From Bacillota bacterium (GTDB lineage Bacteria > Bacillota > Clostridia > Acetivibrionales > DSM-27016), in assembly GCA_023390115.1 (NCBI GenBank), contig JAEWDM010000022.1, forward strand, positions 310,001-374,000: 64,000 bases of DNA, in the 5' to 3' direction. Both the position numbers and the translations under genes were made by a program. Shown here piece after piece: positions 1-8,226 of the stretch (within the stretch, counting starts at the first letter, position 1; each line of letters begins with the position of its first letter). Below the pieces are notes generated by a model, which was not told the DNA's origin, ran no database searches, and saw only the letters and a program-made list of their open reading frames with translations.

Positions 1-4
1 TGCG

Positions 5-358
5 TTATACTGCATTCTTTGCTTTCTCTGCCAATTGTGCGAAGGCAGCAGCATCATTAACCGCCATGTCGGCAAGAACCTTCCTGTTTAAGGAAATACC
101 GGACTTTTTCAAGCCGTTTATAAGCCTGCTGTAAGATATTCCGTTTATTCTGGCAGCAGCGTTTATTCTCGCTATCCAAAGCTTTCTAAAATCTCTCTTC
201 TTGGCTTTTCTGTCCCTATATGCATATACAAGAGACTTCATTACGGCCTGATTGGCCAATCTGAAAAGCTTGCTCTTTGCTCCGAAGTATCCCTTGGCAA
301 GCTTAAGAACCTTTTTATGTCTTGCACGGGTTCTAACCGCACCTTTAACTCTTGACAT
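5..358 (-). CDS. rplT: 50S ribosomal protein L20
   Basis: L20 is a 23S rRNA-binding protein of the large subunit, needed early in 50S assembly. In Firmicutes it represses its own operon by binding the infC leader. The 117-residue length is typical, and the start (MSRVKGAVRTRARHKK) and the LAKGYFGAKSKLFRLANQAV block are family signatures. The ATG follows AAGGAGG at good spacing. It is the last gene of infC-rpmI-rplT, 21 bases after rpmI, and ends only four bases from the window edge, so any following terminator lies outside. Confidence 0.98.
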   Translation of the reverse strand: MSRVKGAVRTRARHKKVLKLAKGYFGAKSKLFRLANQAVMKSLVYAYRDRKAKKRDFRKLWIARINAAARINGISYSRLINGLKKSGISLNRKVLADMAVNDAAAFAQLAEKAKNAV

Positions 359-379
359 GTGTATAATCCTCCTTAAATA

Positions 380-577
380 TTAAGCATATGGAATAAGCTT
401 TTTAATGGTAGCTGCATTGGCAGGTGAAGCATAAGCTGTCAGCCTGTGGTGCTTTTTCGCCTTTCTATCTTTAGAGACGAGCCTGTGGCTTCTCCATGCA
501 TGGCCCATTTTGACTTTTCCTTTGGCAGTCAGCTTAAATCTCTTCTTTGACGCACTGTGAGTTTTTAACTTTGGCAT
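380..577 (-). CDS. rpmI: 50S ribosomal protein L35
   Basis: L35 is a small basic protein of the large ribosomal subunit. The 65-residue product begins MPKLKTHSASKKRFKLTAKG and is rich in Lys and Arg throughout, as expected. The ATG has an AGGAGGAG ribosome site. It sits between infC and rplT in the classical order and should be co-transcribed from the infC promoter, with L20 controlling the whole mRNA. Nothing odd is seen. Confidence 0.98.
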   Translation of the reverse strand: MPKLKTHSASKKRFKLTAKGKVKMGHAWRSHRLVSKDRKAKKHHRLTAYASPANAATIKKLIPYA

Positions 578-679
578 ATCATTCTCCTCCTATACTCTAT
601 ACAAATATAAACTTACAAAAGGCATTTAAAATTTATAACATCCACTAATTTTATATTAATTGCTTTAAGCAATAAGCTC

Positions 680-1192
680 CTACTGTTTGGGGTTAAGTAT
701 CATTATCATGCTTCTGCCCTCAAGCTTGGGCTTTCTCTCAACAATACCGACTTCCTTTACCTCTTCGGCAAACTTTTCCAATACAACCTGTCCTAAAGAG
801 GTATAATTCATTTCCCTTCCTCTGAACTTGACACTTACCTTAACCTTATCCCCATCCTTCAGAAACTTATACGCATTTTTGACCTTAAATTCCAGATCAT
901 GCTCTTCAATTCCCGGAGATATCCTTACTTCCTTAATATTGATAATTTTCTGGTTTTTCCTTGCCTCCTTTTCTTTCTTTGCAAGCTCAAACATGTATTT
1001 GCCGTAATCCATTATCTTGCAAACGGGAGGATTTGCCTGAGGCGCAATTTTAACCAGATCAAGATTTTTTGAATTGGCCATCTTCTGAGCCTCTTTAGAA
1101 GATATAACCCCTATCATACTGCCGTCAGAGTCAATCAGCCTTATTTCCTTATCCCTAATTTCCTCGTTAATCATCAATTCATTTTTGCTAAT
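680..1192 (-). CDS. infC: Translation initiation factor IF-3 (AUU start)
   Basis: IF-3 binds the 30S subunit, monitors start-codon selection and prevents premature joining with 50S. The N-terminal domain shows MINEEIRDKEIRLIDSDG and the C-terminal domain KVKVSVKFRGREM. I place the start at ATT (1190-1192). A GGAGG at 1202-1206 lies nine bases upstream of it, whereas the in-frame TTG (1175-1177) and ATG (1172-1174) are over 24 bases from that site. A non-AUG start for infC is a known autoregulatory device, because IF-3 discriminates against its own start codon. From ATT the protein is 170 residues. First gene of infC-rpmI-rplT. Confidence 0.95.
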   Translation of the reverse strand: MSKNELMINEEIRDKEIRLIDSDGSMIGVISSKEAQKMANSKNLDLVKIAPQANPPVCKIMDYGKYMFELAKKEKEARKNQKIINIKEVRISPGIEEHDLEFKVKNAYKFLKDGDKVKVSVKFRGREMNYTSLGQVVLEKFAEEVKEVGIVERKPKLEGRSMIMILNPKQ

Positions 1193-1206
1193 AACAGAAC
1201 ACCTCC

Positions 1207-1482
1207 GAGTTAATCTAGCACCCCTGTAACAAAATTACTTTCCGGCATATAGGGCACTTAAATACCTGCCGCCTTAAAGCCTTTAACAGCCCGCCCGCCG
1301 GAAGCCTGCCATGTTAAAAAGCATCAGCACATTAATATAAGCAATAAAATAAAAAAGCGGATCGAAGAACCAATCCACTTAATAATATCCATAAGCATAA
1401 ACAACTCCGCTTAATAAACCTATTATTAACCTTACAAATCTAATCCGTAAGGTGAGAAGTGGATAACTCCTTCTTCATACGC
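1207..1482 (-). promoter_or_regulatory. infC operon leader, L20-leader type
   Basis: The roughly 290-base untranslated leader of infC-rpmI-rplT. On the minus strand it carries GAGTTATCCACTTCTCACC (around 1450-1470), which resembles the L20 leader of Firmicutes. Downstream is an intrinsic terminator (1351-1378), then about 150 bases to the infC ribosome site. In the known mechanism L20 binds a structure mimicking its 23S site and favours termination. The assignment is from motif recollection plus context; a covariance-model search would settle it. Confidence 0.65.
1351..1378 (-). terminator. Attenuator terminator in the infC leader
   Basis: Minus-strand RNA forms an 8-bp stem GUGGAUUG/CGAUCCGC with a six-base loop, followed by six U. 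It lies inside the infC leader rather than after a gene, so it most likely acts as a regulated attenuator. Confidence 0.75.
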
Positions 1483-1488
1483 TAATAT

Positions 1489-1517
1489 AGTTTAGCATAA
1501 ATAAAAGCTACCGTCAA
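1489..1517 (-). promoter_or_regulatory. Sigma-A promoter of infC-rpmI-rplT
   Basis: Minus strand TTGACG (1512-1517), 17-bp spacer, TAAACT (1489-1494), with a TGC just upstream of the -10 (extended -10). Expected transcription start near 1482, which gives the long infC leader. Confidence 0.7.
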
Positions 1518-1534
1518 TGAGTTTTTAAAGGATA

Positions 1535-1879
1535 TTATAAAATTTTTGTACTCAGCTTTCTCCCGCCCACAAGGTGGTAATGGATATGAAATACCGTCTG
1601 TCCTCCGTCCTCCCCGCAATTATTTATAAGACGGTATCCGCTTTCCGCTATTCCAAGCTTTTCCGCAATCTTTTTAGCAGCCATGTGTATATCTACAATA
1701 TAGCCCGCACTGCGGGAATCGACATTATTCAAATCCTTTATATGCTCCTTCGGAACAATCAAAACATGAACAGGCGCCTCAGGGTTTATATCCTTAAACG
1801 CCATAACCCGGTCGTCCTCATATACCACGGTGGACGGCAGCTCCCTGTTTATAATCTTGCAGAATATACAATTATCCAT
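1535..1879 (-). CDS. Histidine triad (HIT) nucleotide-binding protein, HinT-like
   Basis: A HIT-superfamily hydrolase; this branch (HinT) hydrolyses purine nucleoside phosphoramidates, including aminoacyl-adenylates. The 114-residue protein opens with CIFCKII, typical of the family, and ends with the catalytic triad HIHYHLVGG. The Cys pair at the N-terminus is often a metal site in this branch. It starts one base after the alaS stop, with its ribosome site in the end of alaS, so the two are co-transcribed. Pairing with a tRNA synthetase fits a role in clearing adenylates, but that link is inference. Confidence 0.92.
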   Translation of the reverse strand: MDNCIFCKIINRELPSTVVYEDDRVMAFKDINPEAPVHVLIVPKEHIKDLNNVDSRSAGYIVDIHMAAKKIAEKLGIAESGYRLINNCGEDGGQTVFHIHYHLVGGRKLSTKIL

Positions 1880-1880
1880 A

Positions 1881-4520
1881 CTATTTCACCTGACCTTCTA
1901 TTATTTTTAAGGCAGCCTGAAGCGCCTCATTTATTTTGGAAATATCCTTGCCTCCTGCCTGAGCCATATCCGGACGTCCTCCTCCTCCGCCTCCGGCAAC
2001 CCGTGCGGCCTCCTTGACAATATTTCCCGAATGAATCCCCCTCGCCACGACATCCTTTGTTGCCGAGACAATAAAGCTTACCTTGTCCCCATAACCTGAC
2101 GCAAGCACTACAACTCCTGATGCAAGCCTTTCCTTAAGCATATCCCCGGAGTTTCTCAATGCCTCCATATCGAGCTGGTCAAAACGGGCGGTTATAACCT
2201 TTATACCCTTAATATCCACGGCTTTTGACAATACCTCCTCTATCGAACCGCTCACCAGCCTGCTTCTTAACCTCTCAATTTCCTTCTGAGAGCTTTTAAG
2301 CTCCGCAGACATGGCATCAAGCTTCTTTAAGCTGTCCTGAGGGCTGGACTTAAGGGCCGCGGCCATTTCATCAAGCATTTTTTCCCTCTGCCTGTAGTAA
2401 TCCATGGCGGTAAGTCCTGTAAGGGCCTCAATTCTCCTTACCCCTGCCGCTACACCGCTTTCCCCGAGTATTTTGACAACACCCGCTTGTGCGGTGCCTT
2501 CTATATGGGTGCCCCCGCAAAGCTCCGTGCTGTAGCCGTCTACACTTACCACCCGTACTATGTCCCCGTATTTTTCACCGAATAATGCCATAGCTCCTGA
2601 CTTTCTCGCCTCGTCAACGGGCATTTCACTTATCTCCACAGCCAGGTTATCCATTATTACATCGTTTACTTCCTTCTCTATCCTCTCCAGCTCTTCCCGC
2701 GAAACGGGGGAAAAATGAGTGAAGTCAAACCTCAGCCTCTCAGGCCCCACAAGTGAGCCCGCCTGAGAAACATGCTCTCCTAAGACATTTTTCAAAGCCC
2801 TTTGAAGCAGATGCGTAGCGGTATGATTTCTTGCTATTGCAAGCCTTCTCTTTTTATCAATTGACGCCTTAACGGTACGGCCCTTTTCAATAAGGCCTCT
2901 CTCTACTACCCCCATATGCAGGTATTTTCCGTCTGCGGTTTTTTTACAGTCCCAGACCCTTATAAGCCCCTGCCCGGCTTCTATATATCCCGTGTCTCCG
3001 ACCTGTCCCCCGCTTTCTCCATAGAACGGGGTCCTATCCAGCACTACGGTTATTTCGTCCTGCTCCTGAGCATTTTCAGCTTCCTCTCCATCCCTTACGA
3101 TAAACTCTATCCGGGCATGGCATTCGCTTTGGCCGTATCCCACAAATTCGGTGGTTATGCTTTTATCCAGCCTGGAATAAATATTGTCTCCCCAGGCAGC
3201 CGAGCCTCTTGATTTCAATGCGTCTCTGGCTTTCTGCTTTTGTATGTCCATTTCGTTCCTGAAGCCTTCCTCATCAACCTCAAGACCGTTTTCACATGCG
3301 ATTTCACGGGTGAGATCAAGGGGAAACCCATAGGTGTCATGGAGCTTGAACACCATGCCTCCCTCAATTTTATTTATGCCCCCGGATTTTGCCTGCGAAA
3401 TAAAATCATTAAGTATTGTAAGCCCCTGATCGATTGTTATATCAAATTTCTCCTCTTCAATTCCAATAACCTTGCGGATATATTCAGACTTTTCCTCCAA
3501 TTCGGGATATGCCTGCTTTGACTCGTTTATGACAACCATTGCAACCTCATGCAGAAAGGGCTTTTTAATTCCCAGAAGCTTGCCATGCCTTGCAGCCCTT
3601 CTAAGAAGCCTTCTAAGCACATACCCCCTGCCCTCGTTCGAAGGGATTACGCCGTCGCACACCATCATGGTTGTGCTCCTTATATGGTCTGTAATAACCC
3701 TTATGGAGATATCCTCCTTCTCGGATTTCCTATACTCCACACCTGCTATTTTACATATATACGTAAGAATATTCTTCACAGTATCAACCTCAAAAAGGTT
3801 GTCCACTCCCTGCATAATACAGGCCAGCCTTTCAAGGCCCATTCCCGTATCAATATTAGGGTTTGCAAGCCTTGTATAGTTTCCCTCCTCATCCCTGTTG
3901 AACTGTGTAAACACATTATTCCAGAACTCCACATACCTGTCGCAGTCGCAGCCCACCTTGCAGTCAGGACTTCCGCAGCCCGCCTCCGGCCCCCTGTCAA
4001 AATATATTTCAGAGCATGGCCCGCACGGGCCTGTGCCGTGCTCCCAGAAATTATCAGCTTTCCCCATCCTGACAATTTTTTCAGCCGGAACACCTACGTC
4101 CTTATTCCATATTTCAAAGGCTTCCTCATCATCCTGATAAATAGTTATCCAAAGCTTGTCCACAGGCATCTGCAAATCCTGTGTTACAAATTCCCACGCC
4201 CAGGGTATCGCCTCTTTTTTGAAATAGTCCCCAAAAGAGAAATTGCCCAGCATTTCAAAAAAAGTACCATGTCTTGAGGTCTTTCCAACATTTTCAATAT
4301 CAGGGGTCCTTATACACTTCTGGCATGTAGTAACCCTTTTTCTCGGCGGGGGCTGCTCTCCCGTGAAATATGGCTTTAAAGGCGCCATCCCTGAATTTAT
4401 CAGCAAAAGGCTGGGATCGTTTTGAGGCACCAGAGAAAAGCTCGGAAGACGAAGATGCCCTTTTCCCTCAAAAAACTTCAAATAACGTTCCCTTAATTGG
4501 TTTAACCCTAGTTTTTCCAT
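1881..4520 (-). CDS. alaS: Alanyl-tRNA synthetase
   Basis: Charges tRNA-Ala with alanine and edits mischarged Ser and Gly. The 879-residue length is normal. The class II catalytic core runs from the N-terminus to about residue 300. The editing domain shows the metal ligands HTATH (566-570) and CGGTH (668-672). The C-terminal C-Ala/DHHA1 part ends with a Gly-rich GGGGGGRPDMAQAGG segment. The ATG is preceded by GAGGAG. It is the first gene of alaS-HIT and is controlled by a strong promoter and a T-box-like leader upstream. Confidence 0.98.
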   Translation of the reverse strand: MEKLGLNQLRERYLKFFEGKGHLRLPSFSLVPQNDPSLLLINSGMAPLKPYFTGEQPPPRKRVTTCQKCIRTPDIENVGKTSRHGTFFEMLGNFSFGDYFKKEAIPWAWEFVTQDLQMPVDKLWITIYQDDEEAFEIWNKDVGVPAEKIVRMGKADNFWEHGTGPCGPCSEIYFDRGPEAGCGSPDCKVGCDCDRYVEFWNNVFTQFNRDEEGNYTRLANPNIDTGMGLERLACIMQGVDNLFEVDTVKNILTYICKIAGVEYRKSEKEDISIRVITDHIRSTTMMVCDGVIPSNEGRGYVLRRLLRRAARHGKLLGIKKPFLHEVAMVVINESKQAYPELEEKSEYIRKVIGIEEEKFDITIDQGLTILNDFISQAKSGGINKIEGGMVFKLHDTYGFPLDLTREIACENGLEVDEEGFRNEMDIQKQKARDALKSRGSAAWGDNIYSRLDKSITTEFVGYGQSECHARIEFIVRDGEEAENAQEQDEITVVLDRTPFYGESGGQVGDTGYIEAGQGLIRVWDCKKTADGKYLHMGVVERGLIEKGRTVKASIDKKRRLAIARNHTATHLLQRALKNVLGEHVSQAGSLVGPERLRFDFTHFSPVSREELERIEKEVNDVIMDNLAVEISEMPVDEARKSGAMALFGEKYGDIVRVVSVDGYSTELCGGTHIEGTAQAGVVKILGESGVAAGVRRIEALTGLTAMDYYRQREKMLDEMAAALKSSPQDSLKKLDAMSAELKSSQKEIERLRSRLVSGSIEEVLSKAVDIKGIKVITARFDQLDMEALRNSGDMLKERLASGVVVLASGYGDKVSFIVSATKDVVARGIHSGNIVKEAARVAGGGGGGRPDMAQAGGKDISKINEALQAALKIIEGQVK

Positions 4521-4704
4521 ATAACTCTCTCCTCATTTATCTTGATGTTCTACAATCACTCAAACATATAAAAACTCCCGCCCTTAAAACCCGGAAACGA
4601 GAGTATTTCACACAGCACCACCTTTATTGCCTGCAATAAAGGCATTAAAGCATATTTATTCAAGGGGGGTGAATAACCCACAGCTCAATGGGCTGCCTTG
4701 CAGC
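4521..4704 (-). promoter_or_regulatory. Short T-box-like leader of alaS
   Basis: The transcribed leader is only about 180 bases. On the minus strand AAAGGTGGTGCTGTG (4611-4625) resembles the T-box, including UGGU, complementary to an ACCA tRNA end. It is followed by a terminator. Upstream are two simple hairpins: a 7-bp TTATTCA/TGAATAA stem with a C-rich loop, and a CCTTTATTG/CAATAAAGG stem directly before the T-box. I cannot find a full-size stem I with specifier loop, so this is either a degenerate or a compact T-box. Confidence 0.5.
4569..4604 (-). terminator. Leader terminator upstream of alaS
   Basis: Minus-strand RNA pairs ACUCUCGUUU with GGGCGGGAGU (10 bp with wobbles), followed by a U run. 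The position just after the T-box-like element is that of a T-box terminator, whose 5' arm would be freed or captured by the antiterminator. Confidence 0.7.
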
Positions 4705-4710
4705 AATAAA

Positions 4711-4739
4711 ATTATATAAAAGTATATGGTAAGTGTCAA
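4711..4739 (-). promoter_or_regulatory. Consensus sigma-A promoter of alaS
   Basis: Minus strand TTGACA (4734-4739), 17-bp spacer, TATAAT (4711-4716). Both hexamers are perfect. Expected start near 4704. Confidence 0.85.
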
Positions 4740-4793
4740 GAATGATCGCGCCAAGAAATGTGATTATCTTGTGATATATGTGTATATATGCAA

Positions 4794-5843
4794 TTATACA
4801 ATTGCTTCTATGCTCCTTTTTATTATTACCTTTATAATGGCGGTGACAGGGACTGCAAACAGCATACCGGCTATTCCGAAGAACTGTGCCCCTGCAAGAA
4901 CGGCAACTATAGTGCTGACGGGGTGAAGCCCCAGCCTTCCTTCGATTATTTTAGGTGAAATAAAGGAGTTGTCTATCTGCTGTATTATTGTAAACACCAC
5001 AGCAGTCCACAGGGCCTTGACGGGCGATTCCATAAAGGCTATCGCAACAGCGGGAACAGCCCCTATAAATGGTCCGAAATATGGAATTATGTTCGCAAGC
5101 CCTCCTATGAAGCCGAGTACCATTGCGTACTTCACATTCACTATCAAAAGCCCTATCGTTTCAAGGATTCCTATTATAACGGCAACCAGAAGCTGTCCCT
5201 GTATAAAGCTGGACAGGATAAGGTTTATCTCCCTGGCCGTATCCACCATTGCGTTTCTCCACCTTCTGGGCAGCAGCGATAACGCACCTGCTTTAAATCC
5301 CTCGGCATCCTTTATAAAATAGTATGCTATTACCATGGACAAAATCACATCCAGAAATATTCCCACCGTCTCTACAAAGCCCGCAAGTAAATCCTTCAAT
5401 CTATCGGCAACATAATTCTGAGCCATCAGCACGCTGTTTTGCACCTCACTGAATATAGCACTCTTAACATCCTCCGGCCATCCGCTGGAGCGGATAAATG
5501 AAGACACACTGTTGAACAGGTCACGGTAGCCCTCGGTTATTTCCGGTATAGTCCCCATAAGATCCTTTATGTTTTTTATAAGCTCAGGCATTATAAAAAT
5601 AACCGCAGTTATTGCGGCAAGCACAAATAACAGGTATATGAAAATAATAGCCGCAGGCTTGGGAACTTTTTTACGCTCCATAGCTCCCGCAACAGGACTT
5701 ACCAGATATGCTATTATTATTGCCATTATGATTGGTGTAATTATTTTTCCCAGTTCTCTTCTAAAGGTATAAAAAAACAGTATGAGGGCGGAAAGCAAAA
5801 ATACTGTTATTATGCCTAGTACAACCTTTTTCTTTGTTGACAT
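4794..5843 (-). CDS. AI-2E family transporter (YrrI-like permease)
   Basis: An integral membrane protein of the AI-2E (autoinducer-2 exporter) superfamily, whose members export small molecules or act as Na+/H+ antiporters; the substrate here is unknown. The 349-residue chain has an N-terminal hydrophobic pair, a central helical region, and C-terminal segments with GGLANIIPYFGPFIGAVPA and FISPKIIEGRLGLHP, both family hallmarks. The ATG follows AAGGA. It lies upstream of alaS in the same direction, as yrrI does in Bacillus, but alaS has its own promoter. Confidence 0.9.
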   Translation of the reverse strand: MSTKKKVVLGIITVFLLSALILFFYTFRRELGKIITPIIMAIIIAYLVSPVAGAMERKKVPKPAAIIFIYLLFVLAAITAVIFIMPELIKNIKDLMGTIPEITEGYRDLFNSVSSFIRSSGWPEDVKSAIFSEVQNSVLMAQNYVADRLKDLLAGFVETVGIFLDVILSMVIAYYFIKDAEGFKAGALSLLPRRWRNAMVDTAREINLILSSFIQGQLLVAVIIGILETIGLLIVNVKYAMVLGFIGGLANIIPYFGPFIGAVPAVAIAFMESPVKALWTAVVFTIIQQIDNSFISPKIIEGRLGLHPVSTIVAVLAGAQFFGIAGMLFAVPVTAIIKVIIKRSIEAIV

Positions 5844-5891
5844 ATAAAAGCTTCCTTTATCCGATTTATAATAGGGCCCGTTTATCAGGTT

Positions 5892-5924
5892 AAAAAGGGC
5901 CGGACAATATATCCGGCCCTTTTT
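5892..5924 (-). terminator. Terminator after the PRC-barrel pair
   Basis: GGGCCGGA/TCCGGCCC stem (8 bp) flanked by five A on one side and five T on the other, so it can work in both directions. It ends the transcript of the small protein at 5942. Confidence 0.88.
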
Positions 5925-5941
5925 AAAGCTGGAGCCTTTCG

Positions 5942-6121
5942 CTATCTGAATAAGTCAACCATGTCCCCGACAATGGAGCCGGATCTCCTTAGCATATTCC
6001 TTCCGTTTTTTATAAGCCTTCTTCTGTTTCTTCCGCTCATCATGTCATTATTCATAAGCATACTGACCGATGCGCCTATCAGGCTTCCTATTACAACTCC
6101 CCTTGTAAAGCCGCTTCTCAA
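5942..6121 (-). CDS. Small membrane protein, YtxH-like
   Basis: A 59-residue protein with one hydrophobic, glycine-rich segment near the N-terminus (GVVIGSLIGASVSMLM), then a strongly basic stretch (RNRRRLIKNGRNMLRR). This layout resembles short YtxH or glycine-zipper proteins; function unknown. The start is the TTG at 6121, with GAGAGGA ten bases upstream; a GTG three codons earlier is too close to that site. It follows the PRC-barrel gene by 20 bases and is probably co-transcribed with it, ending at a strong terminator. Confidence 0.7.
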   Translation of the reverse strand: MRSGFTRGVVIGSLIGASVSMLMNNDMMSGRNRRRLIKNGRNMLRRSGSIVGDMVDLFR

Positions 6122-6141
6122 TATAATCACTTCCTCTCTTT

Positions 6142-6669
6142 CTATTTTAAAAATCTCCCCAGTCCCCCTCCTGTTTCGGTCATTTCCTCTACTGCCTCTT
6201 TCTCTACTATTATGTTCTCTTCGCCAAATTCTACTTTTCCAAATAAGGGAAGCATGCTTCTTCCCCTCATAATATCCTGCAAAAGCCCGTCGGATATCTC
6301 CAGGCCCTCTACAATCCCTGTTTTACAGTCAAATATTATATCCTTAACCACTCCCAAATCGTTGCCCCATTTTGAGTATACCTTAAGCCCCCTTATTTCG
6401 CCCCTTTCCTTCAGTTCCTCATTATTTTCCGACCTCCGCATTTTCTTTACGGAAGCCCGGCTTGCTATTATCAAGGCATCTCTTCCGACATTCAGCACAT
6501 CCTTGAGAAATATAATGCGCTTGTGGATTTCGCAGCCCTTTCTCTCCAGCATAAAGGCTTTTATTTCCTTATTTTTAGGACAGAAAATGACATCCTTTAC
6601 CACACCCGGCTTTTTGCCCGTGTCTGCGCAAATTACAGGCAATCCAACTACCTCGCTGTACCTTTCCAT
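6142..6669 (-). CDS. PRC-barrel domain protein
   Basis: A 175-residue soluble protein with two PRC-barrel-like units: residues about 1-70 (SEVVGLPVICADTGKKPGVV) and about 90-160 (RGLKVYSKWGNDLGVVKDII). PRC barrels are small beta-barrels seen in RimM, photosynthetic reaction centre H subunits and YlmC-type sporulation-linked proteins; ligand unknown. The ATG has a GGAGA site. It forms a unit with the small membrane protein downstream. No promoter was convincingly identified in the AT-rich gap of about 195 bases that it shares with the divergent DUF1015 gene. Confidence 0.85.
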   Translation of the reverse strand: MERYSEVVGLPVICADTGKKPGVVKDVIFCPKNKEIKAFMLERKGCEIHKRIIFLKDVLNVGRDALIIASRASVKKMRRSENNEELKERGEIRGLKVYSKWGNDLGVVKDIIFDCKTGIVEGLEISDGLLQDIMRGRSMLPLFGKVEFGEENIIVEKEAVEEMTETGGGLGRFLK

Positions 6670-6787
6670 ATATTCATGTCTCCGTCGCTTTTGTTAAAGG
6701 ATATATAATTTTATAATGTGCTATTAGTATCTCTCCATATAATATAAAAAATTCAGTTTTAAAGGCTTGATAAAATTGTCAAATTGT

Positions 6788-6816
6788 TTGACTAAAATTA
6801 CGTATTAATATAAAAT
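6788..6816 (+). promoter_or_regulatory. Putative promoter of the DUF1015 gene
   Basis: TTGACT (6788-6793), 17-bp spacer, TAAAAT (6811-6816), in a very AT-rich stretch; start expected near 6823, leaving a leader of about 40 bases. Confidence 0.5.
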
Positions 6817-6864
6817 TTAACGTAGCAAAAATAGACGTTATAGTTTTTTGTGAGGTGTGTATAA

Positions 6865-8226
6865 ATGGATAAAGCAATTTGTGAAGGCTTTAAGTCTTTA
6901 GGAATACAAATACCCGGTATTCTTCTGCCGCGGAAGGGTATTGATATGGGCAAATGGTCTGTTGTAGCCTGCGATCAGTATACCTCCCAGCCCGAGTACT
7001 GGCAGGAGGCTGCTTCTTATGTAGCAGACGGCCCCTCTACCCTCAGTCTCATTTTTCCCGAGGTATATCTTGAGGAGAACGGCAGCGGGCAGAGAATTAA
7101 AAATATAAATGCTTCAATGAAAAGCTTTGTAGAGGACGGCATACTTGTGCCGCAGCAGCCGGGCTTTATTTATGTGGACAGAAAAACCTGCTGCACCGGC
7201 TCCAGAAAGGGACTCATGCTGGCTGTGGACCTTGAAAGGTATGACTATAGAAAAGGATCTCAGTCTCTTATTAGAGCTACCGAGGGTACTGTCGTAGAAA
7301 GGCTCCCTCCGAGGATAAAGGTCAGGAAAAATGCCTCTCTTGAGCTTCCCCACATAATGCTTCTCATTGACGACCCCGGAAAAACAGTAATCGAACCGTT
7401 GGCACGCCATGTACACAGCATGGAAAGGCTCTATGATTTTGAGCTTATGATGGGAGGGGGCCATATTTCAGGATATAAGGCAGACAGCCCGCAGCTTGTG
7501 GCAGAAATACTAAATGCATTAAACAGGCTGGCATGTCCGCAAGGTTTCCGCAAGAAGTATGGAGTAAGTGATGATAAGGAGGTTCTGCTTTTTGCAGTGG
7601 GAGACGGAAACCATTCCCTTGCCACCGCCAAGGCATGCTGGGAGGAGCTTAAGGGCTCTCTGTCCGCAGAGGAGCAGGAGCTGCACCCCGCAAGATACGC
7701 GCTTGTGGAGCTTGTAAACGTGCATGATGACGGCCTTGTATTCGAGCCCATACACAGGGTTGTTTTCAATGTAAGCCCGCAGAAGGTCCTGGACGCAATG
7801 ACGGAATATATGGGCGGCTGCGGCATGGAATACCGGTGCTTTGACTCAAAAGGCAGGCTGGAGCTGTACCTCGCCTCTCTGCCCTCCTCCGCAGGGCATG
7901 TGCTCCCCTTCGTCAGCTCCATGGGCTTCGGTGCCATAACCGTCGCAAACCCCGTATGCAATCTTGAGGTCGGAACACTGCAGGCCTTCCTTGATGAACT
8001 GGCAGACAGGGATAAGAGCGTAAAAACAGACTACATCCACGGCGGGGACGTTGTAGACTCATTAGGCGGACAGGAGGGGAACATGGGCTTTTACCTGCCG
8101 CCAATGGATAAAAACGACCTGTTTAAAACAGTAATATTGGACGGAGCGCTTCCCAGAAAGACCTTTTCGATGGGGGAGGCCAGCGAAAAAAGATTCTATC
8201 TGGAGTGCAGAAAAATAAAACCTTAG
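6865..8226 (+). CDS. DUF1015 family protein
   Basis: A 453-residue soluble protein of the DUF1015 family, seen from PGILLPRKGIDMGKWSVVACDQYTSQPEYW, here cited only as the start, and FAVGDGNHSLATAKACWEEL in the middle. The family often lies beside serA and serC homologues, which suggests a link to serine metabolism; its reaction is not established. The ATG has GAGGTG upstream. It is transcribed opposite to the neighbouring genes, and its stop overlaps the stop of the last minor-pilin gene (shared TTAG at 8223-8226). The serA-aminotransferase unit lies 12 kb away, beyond the pilus locus. Confidence 0.88.
   Translation: MDKAICEGFKSLGIQIPGILLPRKGIDMGKWSVVACDQYTSQPEYWQEAASYVADGPSTLSLIFPEVYLEENGSGQRIKNINASMKSFVEDGILVPQQPGFIYVDRKTCCTGSRKGLMLAVDLERYDYRKGSQSLIRATEGTVVERLPPRIKVRKNASLELPHIMLLIDDPGKTVIEPLARHVHSMERLYDFELMMGGGHISGYKADSPQLVAEILNALNRLACPQGFRKKYGVSDDKEVLLFAVGDGNHSLATAKACWEELKGSLSAEEQELHPARYALVELVNVHDDGLVFEPIHRVVFNVSPQKVLDAMTEYMGGCGMEYRCFDSKGRLELYLASLPSSAGHVLPFVSSMGFGAITVANPVCNLEVGTLQAFLDELADRDKSVKTDYIHGGDVVDSLGGQEGNMGFYLPPMDKNDLFKTVILDGALPRKTFSMGEASEKRFYLECRKIKP

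Noticed and set aside
2916..4277. Several long plus-strand frames inside alaS
   Set aside because: They are antisense shadows of a strongly conserved gene and have no ribosome sites or recognisable domains.
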